Shown here: positions 7,237 to 16,967 of the stretch, piece after piece
How positions within the stretch are numbered: position 1 is the first letter of the stretch
How the letters are laid out: each line of letters begins with the position of its first letter
Source of the DNA: JAKAAZ01 sp963817855
Lineage (GTDB): Bacteria; Acidobacteriota; Terriglobia; Terriglobales; Acidobacteriaceae
DNA: 64,000 nt
Reading direction: 5' to 3'
Assembly: GCA_963817855.1 (NCBI GenBank)
Contig: CAWFQA010000004.1
Span: forward strand, 496,001 to 560,000
Program-made: the position numbers and the translations under genes
Notes under the pieces: generated by a model
What the model was told of the DNA's origin: nothing
Database searches by the model: none
The model's input: only the letters and a program-made list of their open reading frames with translations

Positions 7237-9225
7237 ATGCGAACCTCGCAAGCCGAACAGGTAGATTCAAATGCCAACCCAGCCACCGCAGAAACCCTCC
7301 AGCCGTTCGACTGGACAGGTACGGTAAGAGTGACGTTGCTGGCCATGGCTGCCAGCTTGTTGTTTTTGACATGCAGATGCCATGCCTTGACGACCGATAC
7401 GAACGCAAAGCCCGCTGTGGCTCAGGCGCCAAGCCAAACGGTAGCCTCTGCCGGAATTCAAGGTCCAGAGGCCGTAACCCAGAACGCTCGGGTGGTTCGT
7501 TTGAGCGATGTCGAGGGCACGGTGCAGATTGCGCGAGACAAACAGACGGAGTTTTCGCACGCGGTGATGAATATGCCGCTGACCGAGGGAACTGAGATTG
7601 AAACGGGTCCCGACGGCCGGGCAGAGGTTGAGTTTGAAGATGGCAGTGTCTCAAGGATTACACCCAATAGCTCCCTGAGCCTGGCGAAATTGAGCACTTC
7701 GTCCACTGGAACGCTAGAAACCACGCTGGAGCAGCCGAAGGGCCTGGTGTACTACGAACTGCGCAGCGATCCTCAATCAGCTTTCAGCGTCGACTATGGC
7801 GACAGCAAAGCTTCTCCTACCGTGAACAGCACATTCCGAGTGAACGTGGGAGCGAACCCCGCCGAATTGGCTGTGATCGACGGCCATGTCCAGGTCCAGG
7901 CGACGAACAGCGAAGCCGCAACGGCCGTTCCGCAGGGCAAAACGATTGAATTGCAACCTTCAGGAAGTTCCCCATACACCATCGCCGACGGAATTATTCC
8001 CAACGGTTTTGACGAGTGGAACGATCAGCGTGACCAGGAAGCCGCCAAGGAAGCTGCCAACCAGACTCCGGCACGTACCCAGCAGGGCGGGGGCAGCATG
8101 CTCGAAGGCGGCTGGGGAGCTGGCTGGGGCGATCTGGACACATACGGCGGGTGGTACCCGGTTCCCGGATACGGCATGGTTTGGCAACCGTACGGAGCCG
8201 GAGCTGGCTTTGATCCGTATGGGTATGGTTCCTGGGCGTACATGGGCGGACTGGGGGTGTCCTGGGTTTCCGGTTATCCCTGGGGGTGGCTCCCGTTCCA
8301 ATGCGGAGGCTGGTCGTATATCGGCAGCTTCGGCTGGGGTTGGATGCCCGGCGGATGCGGATTTGGTGGCGTTGGCTTCGGCTATGGATATGGCTACGGC
8401 TATTATGGAGGCCGCTACTGGCACCATCGTCCGGGCTGGGGTCGTGGCAGTGCCAGAATCTACTCCGCGCCCGCGGGATATCACAGACCTGTGCCGCCGG
8501 CGAGCTTACACGGGGGTAGACTGGGCGAAAACATCGTGCACGTGGGCACGCCGGGAATTGTGGCACATGGTTCCAATAACCATGGCCGTCTAGACAATCA
8601 TGCTCGCGCGGTGAAATTTAACGGAACGAAGATCGAGCCCTTGCACAGCTTTATGCGCACGGGGAATATTTCGTCGCGAAATGCCGCACTCTTGAACAAT
8701 GCGCCCGCCCGCGCATTGCGGGGCGGCATGTATGGCGGATTTGCCGGGCAGAATCGAGGGTCGGCGGGGAATCGAGCGCTGGCGGGGAATCGAACGCTGG
8801 AGGATCGAGGTCCAAACGGAATACGCGGTCGGAATGAATTTCGCGGACCCACGAGCGACATGCGAACCTCATCGGTCGACAGAATGCGCGCTGCCAATGC
8901 GGCTCAATTTCAAAACCGCAGCGCGTTCAATCATGCGACCTTTGGTACTCACGGCAGCTTCCATGGAACCACCCCGTCCTTCGGCGGCGGGATCCGCGGT
9001 GCCGGTACGTCCGGAGGCTCCTTCGGCGCTGGTGGTTTCCACGGGGCCTCCAGCGGAGGCGGCATCCATGGGGCCTCAGCGGCTGGAGGATCTCACGGCG
9101 GCGGCGGAGGTGGCGGCTTCCACGGCGGAGGTGGTGGTGGCGGTGGTTCCATCGGCGGAGGAGGCGGCGGACACGCAGGCGGTGGAGGTGGTGGCGTAGG
9201 TGGTGGCGGAGGCGGCCATCACTAG
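7237..9225 (+). CDS. FecR-domain exported protein with aromatic/Gly-rich domain and poly-Gly tail
   Basis: This 662-residue protein has a strong ribosome site (AGGAG, 7 bases before ATG). After an N-terminal membrane segment (VTLLAMAASLLFLTC), residues ~85-230 form a FecR-like beta domain (DVEGTVQIARD, TEGTEIETGPDGRAEVEFED). Residues ~290-400 are a W/Y/G-rich block (YGGWYPVPGYGMVWQPYG, GYPWGWLPFQCGGWSYI) typical of the DUF6600-like domain that follows FecR domains in Acidobacteriota. The last ~100 residues are almost only Gly with Ser and His. No FecI-type sigma gene or TonB receptor is adjacent, so a classical FecR anti-sigma role is unlikely. A surface or periplasmic structural role is an inference. 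Confidence 0.8.
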   Translation: MRTSQAEQVDSNANPATAETLQPFDWTGTVRVTLLAMAASLLFLTCRCHALTTDTNAKPAVAQAPSQTVASAGIQGPEAVTQNARVVRLSDVEGTVQIARDKQTEFSHAVMNMPLTEGTEIETGPDGRAEVEFEDGSVSRITPNSSLSLAKLSTSSTGTLETTLEQPKGLVYYELRSDPQSAFSVDYGDSKASPTVNSTFRVNVGANPAELAVIDGHVQVQATNSEAATAVPQGKTIELQPSGSSPYTIADGIIPNGFDEWNDQRDQEAAKEAANQTPARTQQGGGSMLEGGWGAGWGDLDTYGGWYPVPGYGMVWQPYGAGAGFDPYGYGSWAYMGGLGVSWVSGYPWGWLPFQCGGWSYIGSFGWGWMPGGCGFGGVGFGYGYGYGYYGGRYWHHRPGWGRGSARIYSAPAGYHRPVPPASLHGGRLGENIVHVGTPGIVAHGSNNHGRLDNHARAVKFNGTKIEPLHSFMRTGNISSRNAALLNNAPARALRGGMYGGFAGQNRGSAGNRALAGNRTLEDRGPNGIRGRNEFRGPTSDMRTSSVDRMRAANAAQFQNRSAFNHATFGTHGSFHGTTPSFGGGIRGAGTSGGSFGAGGFHGASSGGGIHGASAAGGSHGGGGGGGFHGGGGGGGGSIGGGGGGHAGGGGGGVGGGGGGHH

Positions 9226-9252
9226 TCCAGACTTTAGGTGAATCTCAGAAAG

Positions 9253-9281
9253 CCGGCGAGCCAATCGCCGGTTTTCTTTTT
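9253..9281 (+). terminator. Intrinsic terminator between FecR gene and rsmA
   Basis: CCGGCGA (9253-9259) and TCGCCGG (9265-9271) form a 7-bp stem with a 5-nt loop, followed by TTTTCTTTTT. It lies 28 bp after the FecR-protein stop. The T-tract runs into the end of the convergent rsmA. Confidence 0.85.
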
Positions 9282-10098
9282 ACGCTCGCGTTGCATTTAG
9301 CCGGCGAAAGATAGAAGCCATCGCTTCCAGCGAAACGGCTTCTGCGCGCACATCCGGACTCAGTCCTGTGTTTGCAATTGCGGCAAAAATATCCGGCGTT
9401 TCGGCGATCCCCGCATTCTTTAAATTGTTGGCGAGCGTCTTGCGCTTCTGTCGAAAACAGAGTTGCAGGAATCGCATAAACGCCGTTCGTTCCACCTGCC
9501 ATTCTTCAAAACGAGGATGCATGTCCAGCCGCACCACGGCAGACGTCACGCTTGGTGCTGGTGTAAACGCCTCCGCCGGAAGCGCGAATAGTTTCTCCGC
9601 GTGTGCGTGCATTTGCGCGGTCGCAGACAGGACTCCATACGCGCTTGTCCCAGCAGGTGCAGCCAGTCGATCCGCAACTTCTTCCTGCACCATCACGACG
9701 GCGCGCGAAATGGAGGCCGCCTGGGCAAACAGATGCAGCAGAATGTCGGATGTTATGTAGTACGGCAGGTTTCCAACCACGACTATGGGCGCATCGCCCG
9801 GCGTCCCCGTCATCGTTCGCACCTCCGCCAGATCCAGCTCTAAAATATCCGCCTGCAATATCGCAACATGGCTCGTGGATTTCCATATTTCGGTCAGACG
9901 TGGCCCAAGCGCTCGGTCCAGTTCGACTGCGATCAGGTTTTGCGCGCGCGATGCCAGCAAGTCGGTCAGTGCTCCTCGTCCGGGACCAATCTCGAGCACT
10001 GTGGTAGAGGAAATGTCGCCGAGTGCATCGACGATGCGCTGGCGCGCGCTTGGATCAGTGAGAAAGTTCTGGCCGAGCTTAGGTTTTTTCTGGGACAT
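9280..10098 (-). CDS. rsmA: 16S rRNA dimethyladenosine transferase RsmA (KsgA)
   Basis: This 272-residue SAM-dependent methyltransferase dimethylates two adjacent adenines in helix 45 of 16S rRNA. It begins with the characteristic KPKLGQNFL, followed by the SAM motif EIGPGRGALTDLL and the catalytic NLPYYI motif. The C-terminal helical domain contains RKTLANNLK. ATG 10098 is chosen because the family starts just before the LGQNFL motif. It is divergent from the glycogen synthase gene and convergent with the FecR gene. Confidence 0.95.
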   Translation of the reverse strand: MSQKKPKLGQNFLTDPSARQRIVDALGDISSTTVLEIGPGRGALTDLLASRAQNLIAVELDRALGPRLTEIWKSTSHVAILQADILELDLAEVRTMTGTPGDAPIVVVGNLPYYITSDILLHLFAQAASISRAVVMVQEEVADRLAAPAGTSAYGVLSATAQMHAHAEKLFALPAEAFTPAPSVTSAVVRLDMHPRFEEWQVERTAFMRFLQLCFRQKRKTLANNLKNAGIAETPDIFAAIANTGLSPDVRAEAVSLEAMASIFRRLNATRA

Positions 10099-10251
10099 GC
10101 CGTCGAGAGGTCTGCGTGATTGTTTGCCCGGTAACAGGTACGATCGAACTGCTCTAGAATAACCCTTCCGGCAAAGCATTCAGCAATGCATGCGAGTCTC
10201 GAAAGGAAACCGAGCGCATCGAATCTTTGTAGGATGTCAAGGAGAATCGAA

Positions 10252-11469
10252 TTGCGAGTAGGTCTGATGACGCGCGAATATCCGCCCAACGTCTATGGCG
10301 GCGCCGGGGTGCATGTCGAGTATCTGAGCCGTGAGCTGGCGATGAAAATTGAGGTTGAGGTTCATTGCTGGGGCGATCAACATCTGGACCAGGGCAACCT
10401 GCATGTGTACGGGGGAGAACCGTGGTCGGCACTGGCACAAGGCACGCCGGAAAAATTCGATACGGCGCTGGCAGCCTTCAGCCTGAATCTGCTGCAGATG
10501 AAATCGCTGGCGAAGATCGATGTCATCCACACCCACACCTGGTATGTATCGATGGCGGGCTTTCTGGCGAAGAAGCTGTTCAAAATTCCATTCGTTCTGA
10601 CGACGCACAGCCTGGAACCGCTGCGCGCCTGGAAGGCCGAGCAACTGGGGAGCGGCTATGCGATGAGCTCGTGGATGGAGCGCACCGCGATTCTCGACGC
10701 GGATGCGGTGATTGCGGTATCGAACGGCACCAAGGCGGATATTTTGCGCGTCTATCCCGAGTTGCAGCCGGAGAAAGTTCACGTCATCTATAACGGCATC
10801 GACCTGGCAGAATATGACAAGACCAGCGATACTAGCGCGCTGATCCATTACGGCGTCGACCCTTCGCGGCCGTACGTTTTATTTGTCGGTCGCATCACGC
10901 GACAGAAGGGTGTCACCCATCTAGTGGAGGCGATCCGCTATTTGCCCCGCGATACACAGGTGGTGCTGTGTGCGGGTGCGCCGGACACGCCGGAAATTGC
11001 CGCCGAGATGCGCGAGAAAGTCGCCGAAGCCAAGGCCACCCATCCGCACGTCGTTTGGATTGAAAAAATGGTAAGCAAACCGGAAGTGATCCAACTCTAC
11101 AGCCACGCGCGTGTCTTCTGCTGCCCATCGGTGTACGAACCATTTGGCATCATCAATCTGGAAGCGATGGCGTGCCATGCTCCCGTCGTAGCCAGCGCCA
11201 CTGGCGGAATTCTTGAAGTCGTGGTTGACGGTGAGACTGGATACCTCGTCCCATTTGCTGCGGATCAGACGACTGGATCTCCATCGGATCCGGACCAATT
11301 TGCGCGTGACCTGTCCGGGAAGATTTCTGACCTGTTGGACGATCCGGAGAAATGCAGGCGATTCGGCGAGGCGGGGCGCAAGCGCGTAGAAGAAAAGTTT
11401 GCCTGGTCGGCCATCGCCGATCAAACCATCCAGCTATACCAGCATCTGACCGAGTCACACAAGAAGTGA
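10252..11469 (+). CDS. Glycogen synthase, actinobacterial-type GT4 family
   Basis: The N-terminus RVGLMTREYPPNVYGGAGVH is diagnostic for the GT4 enzymes first described in Corynebacterium (GlgA/GlgM type). These use ADP-glucose for alpha-glucan or maltose-1-phosphate synthesis, in contrast to GT5 GlgA. The donor-site block VYEPFGIINLEAMAC and EVVVDGETGYLVP are intact. The TTG at 10252 is preferred: AAGGAG sits 8 bases upstream and the product then begins exactly where the family does (405 residues). An ATG at 10234 is the alternative. No other glycogen genes are adjacent, so glycogen versus maltose-1-phosphate synthesis cannot be decided. Confidence 0.88.
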   Translation: MRVGLMTREYPPNVYGGAGVHVEYLSRELAMKIEVEVHCWGDQHLDQGNLHVYGGEPWSALAQGTPEKFDTALAAFSLNLLQMKSLAKIDVIHTHTWYVSMAGFLAKKLFKIPFVLTTHSLEPLRAWKAEQLGSGYAMSSWMERTAILDADAVIAVSNGTKADILRVYPELQPEKVHVIYNGIDLAEYDKTSDTSALIHYGVDPSRPYVLFVGRITRQKGVTHLVEAIRYLPRDTQVVLCAGAPDTPEIAAEMREKVAEAKATHPHVVWIEKMVSKPEVIQLYSHARVFCCPSVYEPFGIINLEAMACHAPVVASATGGILEVVVDGETGYLVPFAADQTTGSPSDPDQFARDLSGKISDLLDDPEKCRRFGEAGRKRVEEKFAWSAIADQTIQLYQHLTESHKK

Positions 11470-11489
11470 GTGCGTCCTGGTCGAGTTGC

Positions 11490-12908
11490 TCAGCTTCTCG
11501 ATTCTGCCATGCTGTTCTGGCGTCGATGTCGCATCCACACGTACATCGGTAGCCCCAGTGCAATGACTACCAGCCCTCCGATGGAATTATGGAGGTTGCT
11601 GAGAAAAATGTACGTAATCACCAGCAGCGCCGCCGCCACAAATACGCCAGGTAGCACGGGATAACCAGGCACCCGATAAGGCCGCTCGCGTTCTGGCTCG
11701 CGCGCGCGAAAAACAAACACCGTCGTCGCTGTCAGCATGTAGAACAGCCATTCCCCCAGGAGTGCCAGTTCGAATAGCGCCTGAAACCGTCCCACCATCA
11801 ATAACAGCACGGTGGACATGGCGGCCTGCACGTTCAGCGAGACCGAGGGGCTTTCAAACTTCGGATGAATGTATGCCATCGAACGGAAAAAGATTCCATC
11901 GCGAGCCGCGGCAAAGGGAATGCGTGCCCCGGAAAGAACGGTTCCGTTCAACGATGCGAGAATGCTGATCGCCATGCCGATGGAAACCAATCCCGCGCCC
12001 CATGCTCCAACAGCTAGGAACATGGCATCGGCGGTTGGACGTGGAGAGTTGGCGATCGCAGTTGCGGGTAACAGATAGCCCGTGGCAGCATTGGTCAGCA
12101 TGTAGAGCAACGCAACCAGCAGAACCCCGGCCACCAGGGCGAGTGGTATCGAACGCCCGGGTCGCTTGATTTCGCCGGCCACCATATTCAGATCGTTCCA
12201 TCCATCGTAGGCCCACAGCGCCGCGATCATGGCAACAGTGAATCCAGCGACGCCGCCGGTCGCACCATGGAAGATAGTCGAAAAATTTCCGCGATGACCC
12301 AGGGAACTGTTGAAGCAAAAGAAGACGATGGCCGCAATCAACGCGATCTTCAGCAGCGTGAAGACTAATTGAAATTCGCCGGCTCGGCGCAGCCCCAGGT
12401 AGTTCAAGCCGGTAATAAGCCACACGACACCGATGGCTACAATCTGGCCCCACTCCAACCGAAATGGGTGGAGAAGGAGCGGGCGCCCCAGCCAAGTCAG
12501 CAACGAAAAAATTCCCAGCACACGCACCAGCCCAATCGCGCTGCTGGCGATGGAGGCAGGCTTGGCCAGCGAGAACCACGTCCACATGTACAAGAACGAC
12601 GGCAGCTCGCCGTAGGCATCGCGGAGATACACATACTCACCTCCCGCAAACGGTCGCATCGCCGCCAGTTCCGCGTACGTCATGGCGCCAAACAGGGAGA
12701 GCACGCCCGCAGCAATCCACGCCAGATAAACCAGGTTAGAGGAGCCTGCGGCCCGCATCATCTCGCGCGGCACAAGAAAAATGCCGCTCCCGATGATGGT
12801 GCCAGCGACAATGGCCGTGGCCTGCCACGGGCCCAGCACGCGCGGCAGCGTGTGCGCAGTATCGGCGTTTTCATCGTGCGAGCGGATGTTCCCCACGACC
12901 TTGTGCAT
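11490..12908 (-). CDS. APC-superfamily amino acid permease
   Basis: This 472-residue polytopic protein has about twelve hydrophobic segments. The first carries the APC substrate motif (AGTIIGSGIFLVP); GFTVAMIAALWAYDGWND in the sixth segment region is typical of LAT-like exchangers. It probably moves amino acids across the inner membrane; substrate and direction are not inferable. It is convergent with the glycogen synthase gene. Confidence 0.88.
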   Translation of the reverse strand: MHKVVGNIRSHDENADTAHTLPRVLGPWQATAIVAGTIIGSGIFLVPREMMRAAGSSNLVYLAWIAAGVLSLFGAMTYAELAAMRPFAGGEYVYLRDAYGELPSFLYMWTWFSLAKPASIASSAIGLVRVLGIFSLLTWLGRPLLLHPFRLEWGQIVAIGVVWLITGLNYLGLRRAGEFQLVFTLLKIALIAAIVFFCFNSSLGHRGNFSTIFHGATGGVAGFTVAMIAALWAYDGWNDLNMVAGEIKRPGRSIPLALVAGVLLVALLYMLTNAATGYLLPATAIANSPRPTADAMFLAVGAWGAGLVSIGMAISILASLNGTVLSGARIPFAAARDGIFFRSMAYIHPKFESPSVSLNVQAAMSTVLLLMVGRFQALFELALLGEWLFYMLTATTVFVFRAREPERERPYRVPGYPVLPGVFVAAALLVITYIFLSNLHNSIGGLVVIALGLPMYVWMRHRRQNSMAESRS

Positions 12909-13011
12909 GCTGGTTACTGTACCTTACATCGAGACTGCGTCGTGCGCTCAGGCATTCGCGGAGGCAAATTCTTCACATCCGCACGCGAAAAGAATCTTTT
13001 TGAATTTCGAA

Positions 13012-14184
13012 TTATGGATGCTCGGCGTGTTCCATCCCTTGCGCCAGCAAATGAATCAATCGCCACTCAGCCCAAATGCTCGGCTTGGCCGTGTTGGTAT
13101 TGACATGCCCAATCAGGGGAGTGATCAGCAACTCCTTCAGGGTTCCGCGCGGCAGGTCCTCCGCCAGCCATTCCGCCTCCGCAAAGGGAATCAGCGTGTC
13201 CCCATGCCCATGCAGCAGATATACCGGCACATGCAGCCCGGTCAGGTGGCCCTCGGGAGACACAGCAGCCATTTCCGCCGCATGCTTTTTGTCCGATGCA
13301 AATAGTGCGGCATCCACTTTCTTCGGGTCGAGAAGATTCTCATACTCGGTTTTCTGTTTATCAGTGAGGTTGGCCAGCAGATTTTTTTCAAGTGTCGAAT
13401 TTTCGTAGATCCGCGCGCGTAGCACGGGAAGAATGGCAGCGACATCCGCCTCAGGCACGAAATCTTCAAGATGCTCGTACTCCAGCACCCAAGGGCCATA
13501 GTTGTTCGGCTTGGCGCGTTCCACGTCGCCATCGGGAAGAGGATCGGCTTCCGTCGCATAGAAGGTGGCCACCCGAAGGAGATCGTCATGCGCGCCGACA
13601 GAAAACACAAAAGAAATCTCATTTGAAAACGGCAGTTTTGCGGCCGCCATCAGCGCCAGTCCGCCAGAGAAACTCAGGCCCATTAATCCAACCGGACGAC
13701 CTGTTGTGTTCTGCAGCCATTGCACTGAGTCGCCGATCGCTTGCACATCGGAGGGCTGAATCCGATATTCGCGGCTATCGGGCAACTCCGGCGTCAACAC
13801 GCGCAGGCCACAAGCAGACATGGACCGAGCGAAAGCCATCAGTCGAGGTTCGTCCATTCCTAAATAATGAATTCCCGAAACCAGAACAAGGCCGGGCGCG
13901 TTCGGCGCCGAGGTCGGCGTGTACAGCCGCGCTTGCATTATGCCTGCGGAGGAGGGAATGGTGAATGTCCTGATGGTCACCGGCATCGCCGCGATCGATT
14001 GCAGCAGGTGTGGCACAGGTTTGCCATTCAACTGATCGAGAATCGCCATCGCCTGCAAATGTGCGCGTGTCTTAGGCCAGAAGAGAATCGGCAGCAGAAG
14101 AAGAAAAATCAGACAGGCTGCAAAAATGACGAAGGCACGACGAAGCCTTCCGGAGGAAGGTTTGGAATAAGGCGAAGCGTTCAC
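13012..14184 (-). CDS. Membrane-anchored alpha/beta hydrolase
   Basis: The protein has about 390 residues from a GTG start. A single N-terminal membrane segment (RAFVIFAACLIFLLLLPIL) precedes an alpha/beta hydrolase fold. The nucleophile elbow is GLSFSGG. The likely acid is the Asp of LLHGHGDTLIP, and the histidine is probably in TPLIGHVN. It is most likely an esterase or dienelactone-hydrolase relative facing the periplasm; the substrate is unknown. It lies 103 bp upstream of the permease gene on the same strand, which may or may not indicate co-transcription. Confidence 0.78.
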   Translation of the reverse strand: MNASPYSKPSSGRLRRAFVIFAACLIFLLLLPILFWPKTRAHLQAMAILDQLNGKPVPHLLQSIAAMPVTIRTFTIPSSAGIMQARLYTPTSAPNAPGLVLVSGIHYLGMDEPRLMAFARSMSACGLRVLTPELPDSREYRIQPSDVQAIGDSVQWLQNTTGRPVGLMGLSFSGGLALMAAAKLPFSNEISFVFSVGAHDDLLRVATFYATEADPLPDGDVERAKPNNYGPWVLEYEHLEDFVPEADVAAILPVLRARIYENSTLEKNLLANLTDKQKTEYENLLDPKKVDAALFASDKKHAAEMAAVSPEGHLTGLHVPVYLLHGHGDTLIPFAEAEWLAEDLPRGTLKELLITPLIGHVNTNTAKPSIWAEWRLIHLLAQGMEHAEHP

Positions 14185-14220
14185 TCTTTCAGTTGTATCA
14201 AACGTGCGCGAGGCGCTGAA

Positions 14221-15882
14221 TCAGATCTCCAGAATGACCGGCATGATCATCGGACGACGGCTGGTATTTTTCTGAATGTAGCGCTTCAAATCCTGACGGA
14301 TTTTTTCTTTGATGACGCCGTAGTCGGCCTTCTCTTCCGCGCTGGAGGCTTCGAGCGTGGCCCCGACGACCTGCCGGGCCTGCTCAATCAAAGCTTCCTC
14401 ACCGGCAGCGAAACCGCGGGTCACAATTTCCGGCATGCTCTCGACGCGCCCTGTAGTTTGGTTGATGGCAAGAATCGGCAGCACGATACCGCCTTCACTC
14501 AAATGGCGTCGATCGCGCATCACAACATCTTCCACCACGCCAGCCGTGGAACCGGCATCGATGCATACGCGGCCAACCGCGACCTTGCCATGTTTCCGTG
14601 CAGCGTCCTTCGTTAGTTCCAGCACGTCGCCGTTTTCCAGCAGCAGGATTTTCTCCACCACGCCCAACTCGGCCGCCAATTCCGCGTGCAGCTTCAGGTG
14701 ACGATAGTCGCCATGCAGCGGAACAAAAAATTTCGGTTTCAGCATATGCAGCAGGAGCCGCAGTTCGTCCTGGCTGGCGTGTCCGCTGACGTGGATCAGG
14801 CCATTGGTACCGTCGTCGTAAATCACATGCGCATCGCGACGATACAAGTGGTCAATCATGCGGAAGATACTTTTCTCATTGCCGGGAATAACGCGCGAAC
14901 TCAGGACCACGGTGTCCCCCGGCTCGATCTTGACCTGGCGATGGTTGTCGACCGCCGCGCGGGTCAATGCGGACATGGGTTCGCCCTGCGTACCGCTGAT
15001 GAAGACGCAAACTTTTTCCGGCGCGTAATCCTTGATCTGTCCGCCGGCAATAAGATGCGAATCCGGTATATCGAGATAATTGAAGTCCTGAGCAATCTCA
15101 ACGGAGTTCTGCATCGATCGGCCGACGATAGCAATCTTTCGGCCGTGCGACACGGCCAGATCTGTCGCAATCCGCAGACGATGGATCGAGGAGGAAAAGC
15201 AGCTGAAGAAAAGTCGTTGCTTGGTCCGCGCAAACACTTCGTCCAGCGCCGGCCGAACCGCACGCTCGCTGGGCGTGTGGCCGTGTCGATCGACATTGGT
15301 GGAATCCTGCAGCAGGGCAAGCACCCCGCGTTTTCCATATTCGGCGAAGGCGTGCAGATCGAAGGGCTGGCCATCCGGAGGGGTCAGATCAATTTTGAAG
15401 TCGCCGGAGTGAATCACAATTCCAGCCGGCGTTTCAATTGCCAATGCAACGCAATCCACCAGGCTGTGCGTCACGCGGATGGGTGTGATCTTGAAGATGC
15501 CGAGCGAAAAGGGCTCGCCCGGCATCATCTCAATCATCTCGGCATCGTCGAGCAGTCCGTGCTCTTCCAGCTTGCCCTCGACATAGGCCAGCGTGAATTC
15601 GGTGCCATACAGCGGCACACGCAGTTCCGACAAAATCCACGGCAATCCGCCGATGTGGTCTTCATGTCCATGCGTCAGGACAATGCCGCGCACCCGTTCG
15701 CGATTCTCAATGAGGTAGGTAATGTCAGGCACAACAACATCGACGCCGAGCAACTCCTCGTCAGGAAACATCAGACCCGCATCAATGACAAAGATGTCGT
15801 CTTGCCAGCGAATTGCCATGCAATTCTTGCCGAATTCGCCGAGCCCACCAAGGGGAATAATCTGTAACTTGCCGTCAATCAT
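14221..15882 (-). CDS. rnj: Ribonuclease J
   Basis: This 553-residue beta-CASP metallo-beta-lactamase nuclease performs 5'-3' exonucleolytic and endonucleolytic RNA decay. The metal motif is intact (LTHGHEDHIGGLPW, H71-H76). The beta-CASP core (QGEPMSALTRAAVDNH) and VSGHASQDELRLLLHMLKP are present, as is the C-terminal domain. The length is normal for RNase J1/J2. It is divergent from the AhpD-like gene. Confidence 0.94.
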   Translation of the reverse strand: MIDGKLQIIPLGGLGEFGKNCMAIRWQDDIFVIDAGLMFPDEELLGVDVVVPDITYLIENRERVRGIVLTHGHEDHIGGLPWILSELRVPLYGTEFTLAYVEGKLEEHGLLDDAEMIEMMPGEPFSLGIFKITPIRVTHSLVDCVALAIETPAGIVIHSGDFKIDLTPPDGQPFDLHAFAEYGKRGVLALLQDSTNVDRHGHTPSERAVRPALDEVFARTKQRLFFSCFSSSIHRLRIATDLAVSHGRKIAIVGRSMQNSVEIAQDFNYLDIPDSHLIAGGQIKDYAPEKVCVFISGTQGEPMSALTRAAVDNHRQVKIEPGDTVVLSSRVIPGNEKSIFRMIDHLYRRDAHVIYDDGTNGLIHVSGHASQDELRLLLHMLKPKFFVPLHGDYRHLKLHAELAAELGVVEKILLLENGDVLELTKDAARKHGKVAVGRVCIDAGSTAGVVEDVVMRDRRHLSEGGIVLPILAINQTTGRVESMPEIVTRGFAAGEEALIEQARQVVGATLEASSAEEKADYGVIKEKIRQDLKRYIQKNTSRRPMIMPVILEI

Positions 15883-16011
15883 AGGAAAGACGATGCTAGC
15901 ACGTTCTCGAGCATGATTTCACTGCGCGGCCTTGTTCACTGCACACAGCCAGGAAAATGTATCCAGCACACGAAGTGCGGAATCATACGTTTCGGGAAGA
16001 AGAATTTCGTC

Positions 16012-16473
16012 ATGGAAGCTCGTCTGGATTACACCAAGGCTTCACCGGAAGCCTACAAAGCGATGGTGCAAATGGAAGGTGTCGTGCGTCGCAGCGGCAT
16101 TGATCCCAAGCTGTTGGAGCTAATCAAGATTCGCGCCTCCCAACTGAACGGCTGCGCTTATTGCATCGACATGCACACGAAAGATGCGCGCTTCAAAGGA
16201 GAGAACGAGCAGCGCATCTACGCTCTGGATGCGTGGCGTGAGACGCCTTTCTTCACTCAGACGGAACGGGCCGCTCTGGCCTGGGCCGAGGCTCTCACAA
16301 ACATCCAGATCGGCCACACACCCGACGCCGTCTACCAGGAACTCAGCAGAAATTTCACCGAAGCAGATATCGTGAACCTGACCCTCGCGATTACGACGGT
16401 CAACTCGTGGAATCGCATCGCCATTGGCTTTCGGGTGGTTCCCGGCAGTTATCAGCCGAACGCGTCCAGATGA
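16012..16473 (+). CDS. Carboxymuconolactone decarboxylase/AhpD-like protein
   Basis: This 153-residue all-helical protein carries the AhpD-type redox motif (C48-A-Y-C51-x3-H55, within NGCAYCIDMHTKDA), the proton-relay arrangement of alkylhydroperoxidases. It probably has peroxidase or disulfide-reductase activity; no partner AhpC gene is nearby. ATG 16012 begins the conserved domain directly; an in-frame extension upstream shows no family similarity. Confidence 0.85.
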   Translation: MEARLDYTKASPEAYKAMVQMEGVVRRSGIDPKLLELIKIRASQLNGCAYCIDMHTKDARFKGENEQRIYALDAWRETPFFTQTERAALAWAEALTNIQIGHTPDAVYQELSRNFTEADIVNLTLAITTVNSWNRIAIGFRVVPGSYQPNASR

Positions 16474-16675
16474 GCGCAAGCGGATCCAATGCGCGGCCAT
16501 GGACCCCCGGAACATAAATCGGCGCTTCACCCCTAAAAAAATGGCCCCCAAACTGCATATTTCATGTGATATAAAGCGCCCAGCATCTGCTTTTCTAGTT
16601 TAGAGGCAAATCACGTGCGCGACCTGCCGCCGGGATCCTCCGAACCATTGTTCGCAGCAAGGGGAACTTGCCCGG

Positions 16676-16918
16676 ATGGACGGCTCGGGGTATCGCGGTT
16701 ATTCCGGCTATGCCTGGTACCGGCTGAGAGCCAACGTGCAGGATGGTCAGTCCCGGTTCGCGCTCAAGATGCCGGAGGATGTTGATGACGCCTACCAGCA
16801 GATCAGCAATCAACCCGCGATAACTATCGCCGAGGCTGCCCAGAAGTTTGGGCAGGAAGATGACATCACTGTCGTCAGTGTCGTGCGTACCATGGCGGCG
16901 GTATTGGCTGCTGTATAG
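16676..16918 (+). pseudogene. Remnant of a SpoIIE/PP2C-type protein phosphatase gene (C-terminal end)
   Basis: The last ~45 codons (AYQQISNQPAITIAEAAQKF, then GQEDDITVVSVVRT) closely resemble the extreme C-terminus of acidobacterial SpoIIE-like phosphatases, which end in IAEAAQKFGQEDDITV before a final beta-strand. None of the preceding phosphatase domain is present in any frame between this point and the AhpD-like gene 200 bp upstream. It is therefore read as a truncated relic rather than a functional gene. The first ~35 codons have no recognisable similarity. Confidence 0.55.
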
Positions 16919-16967
16919 AGCCGCGCAATGTCTGATCGAGTCACGAATTCTATTCGCGGTTGCAGTC

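Noticed and set aside
14686..15867. 393-codon open frame antisense to RNase J
   Set aside because: Same reason: the opposite strand encodes a complete, conserved enzyme.
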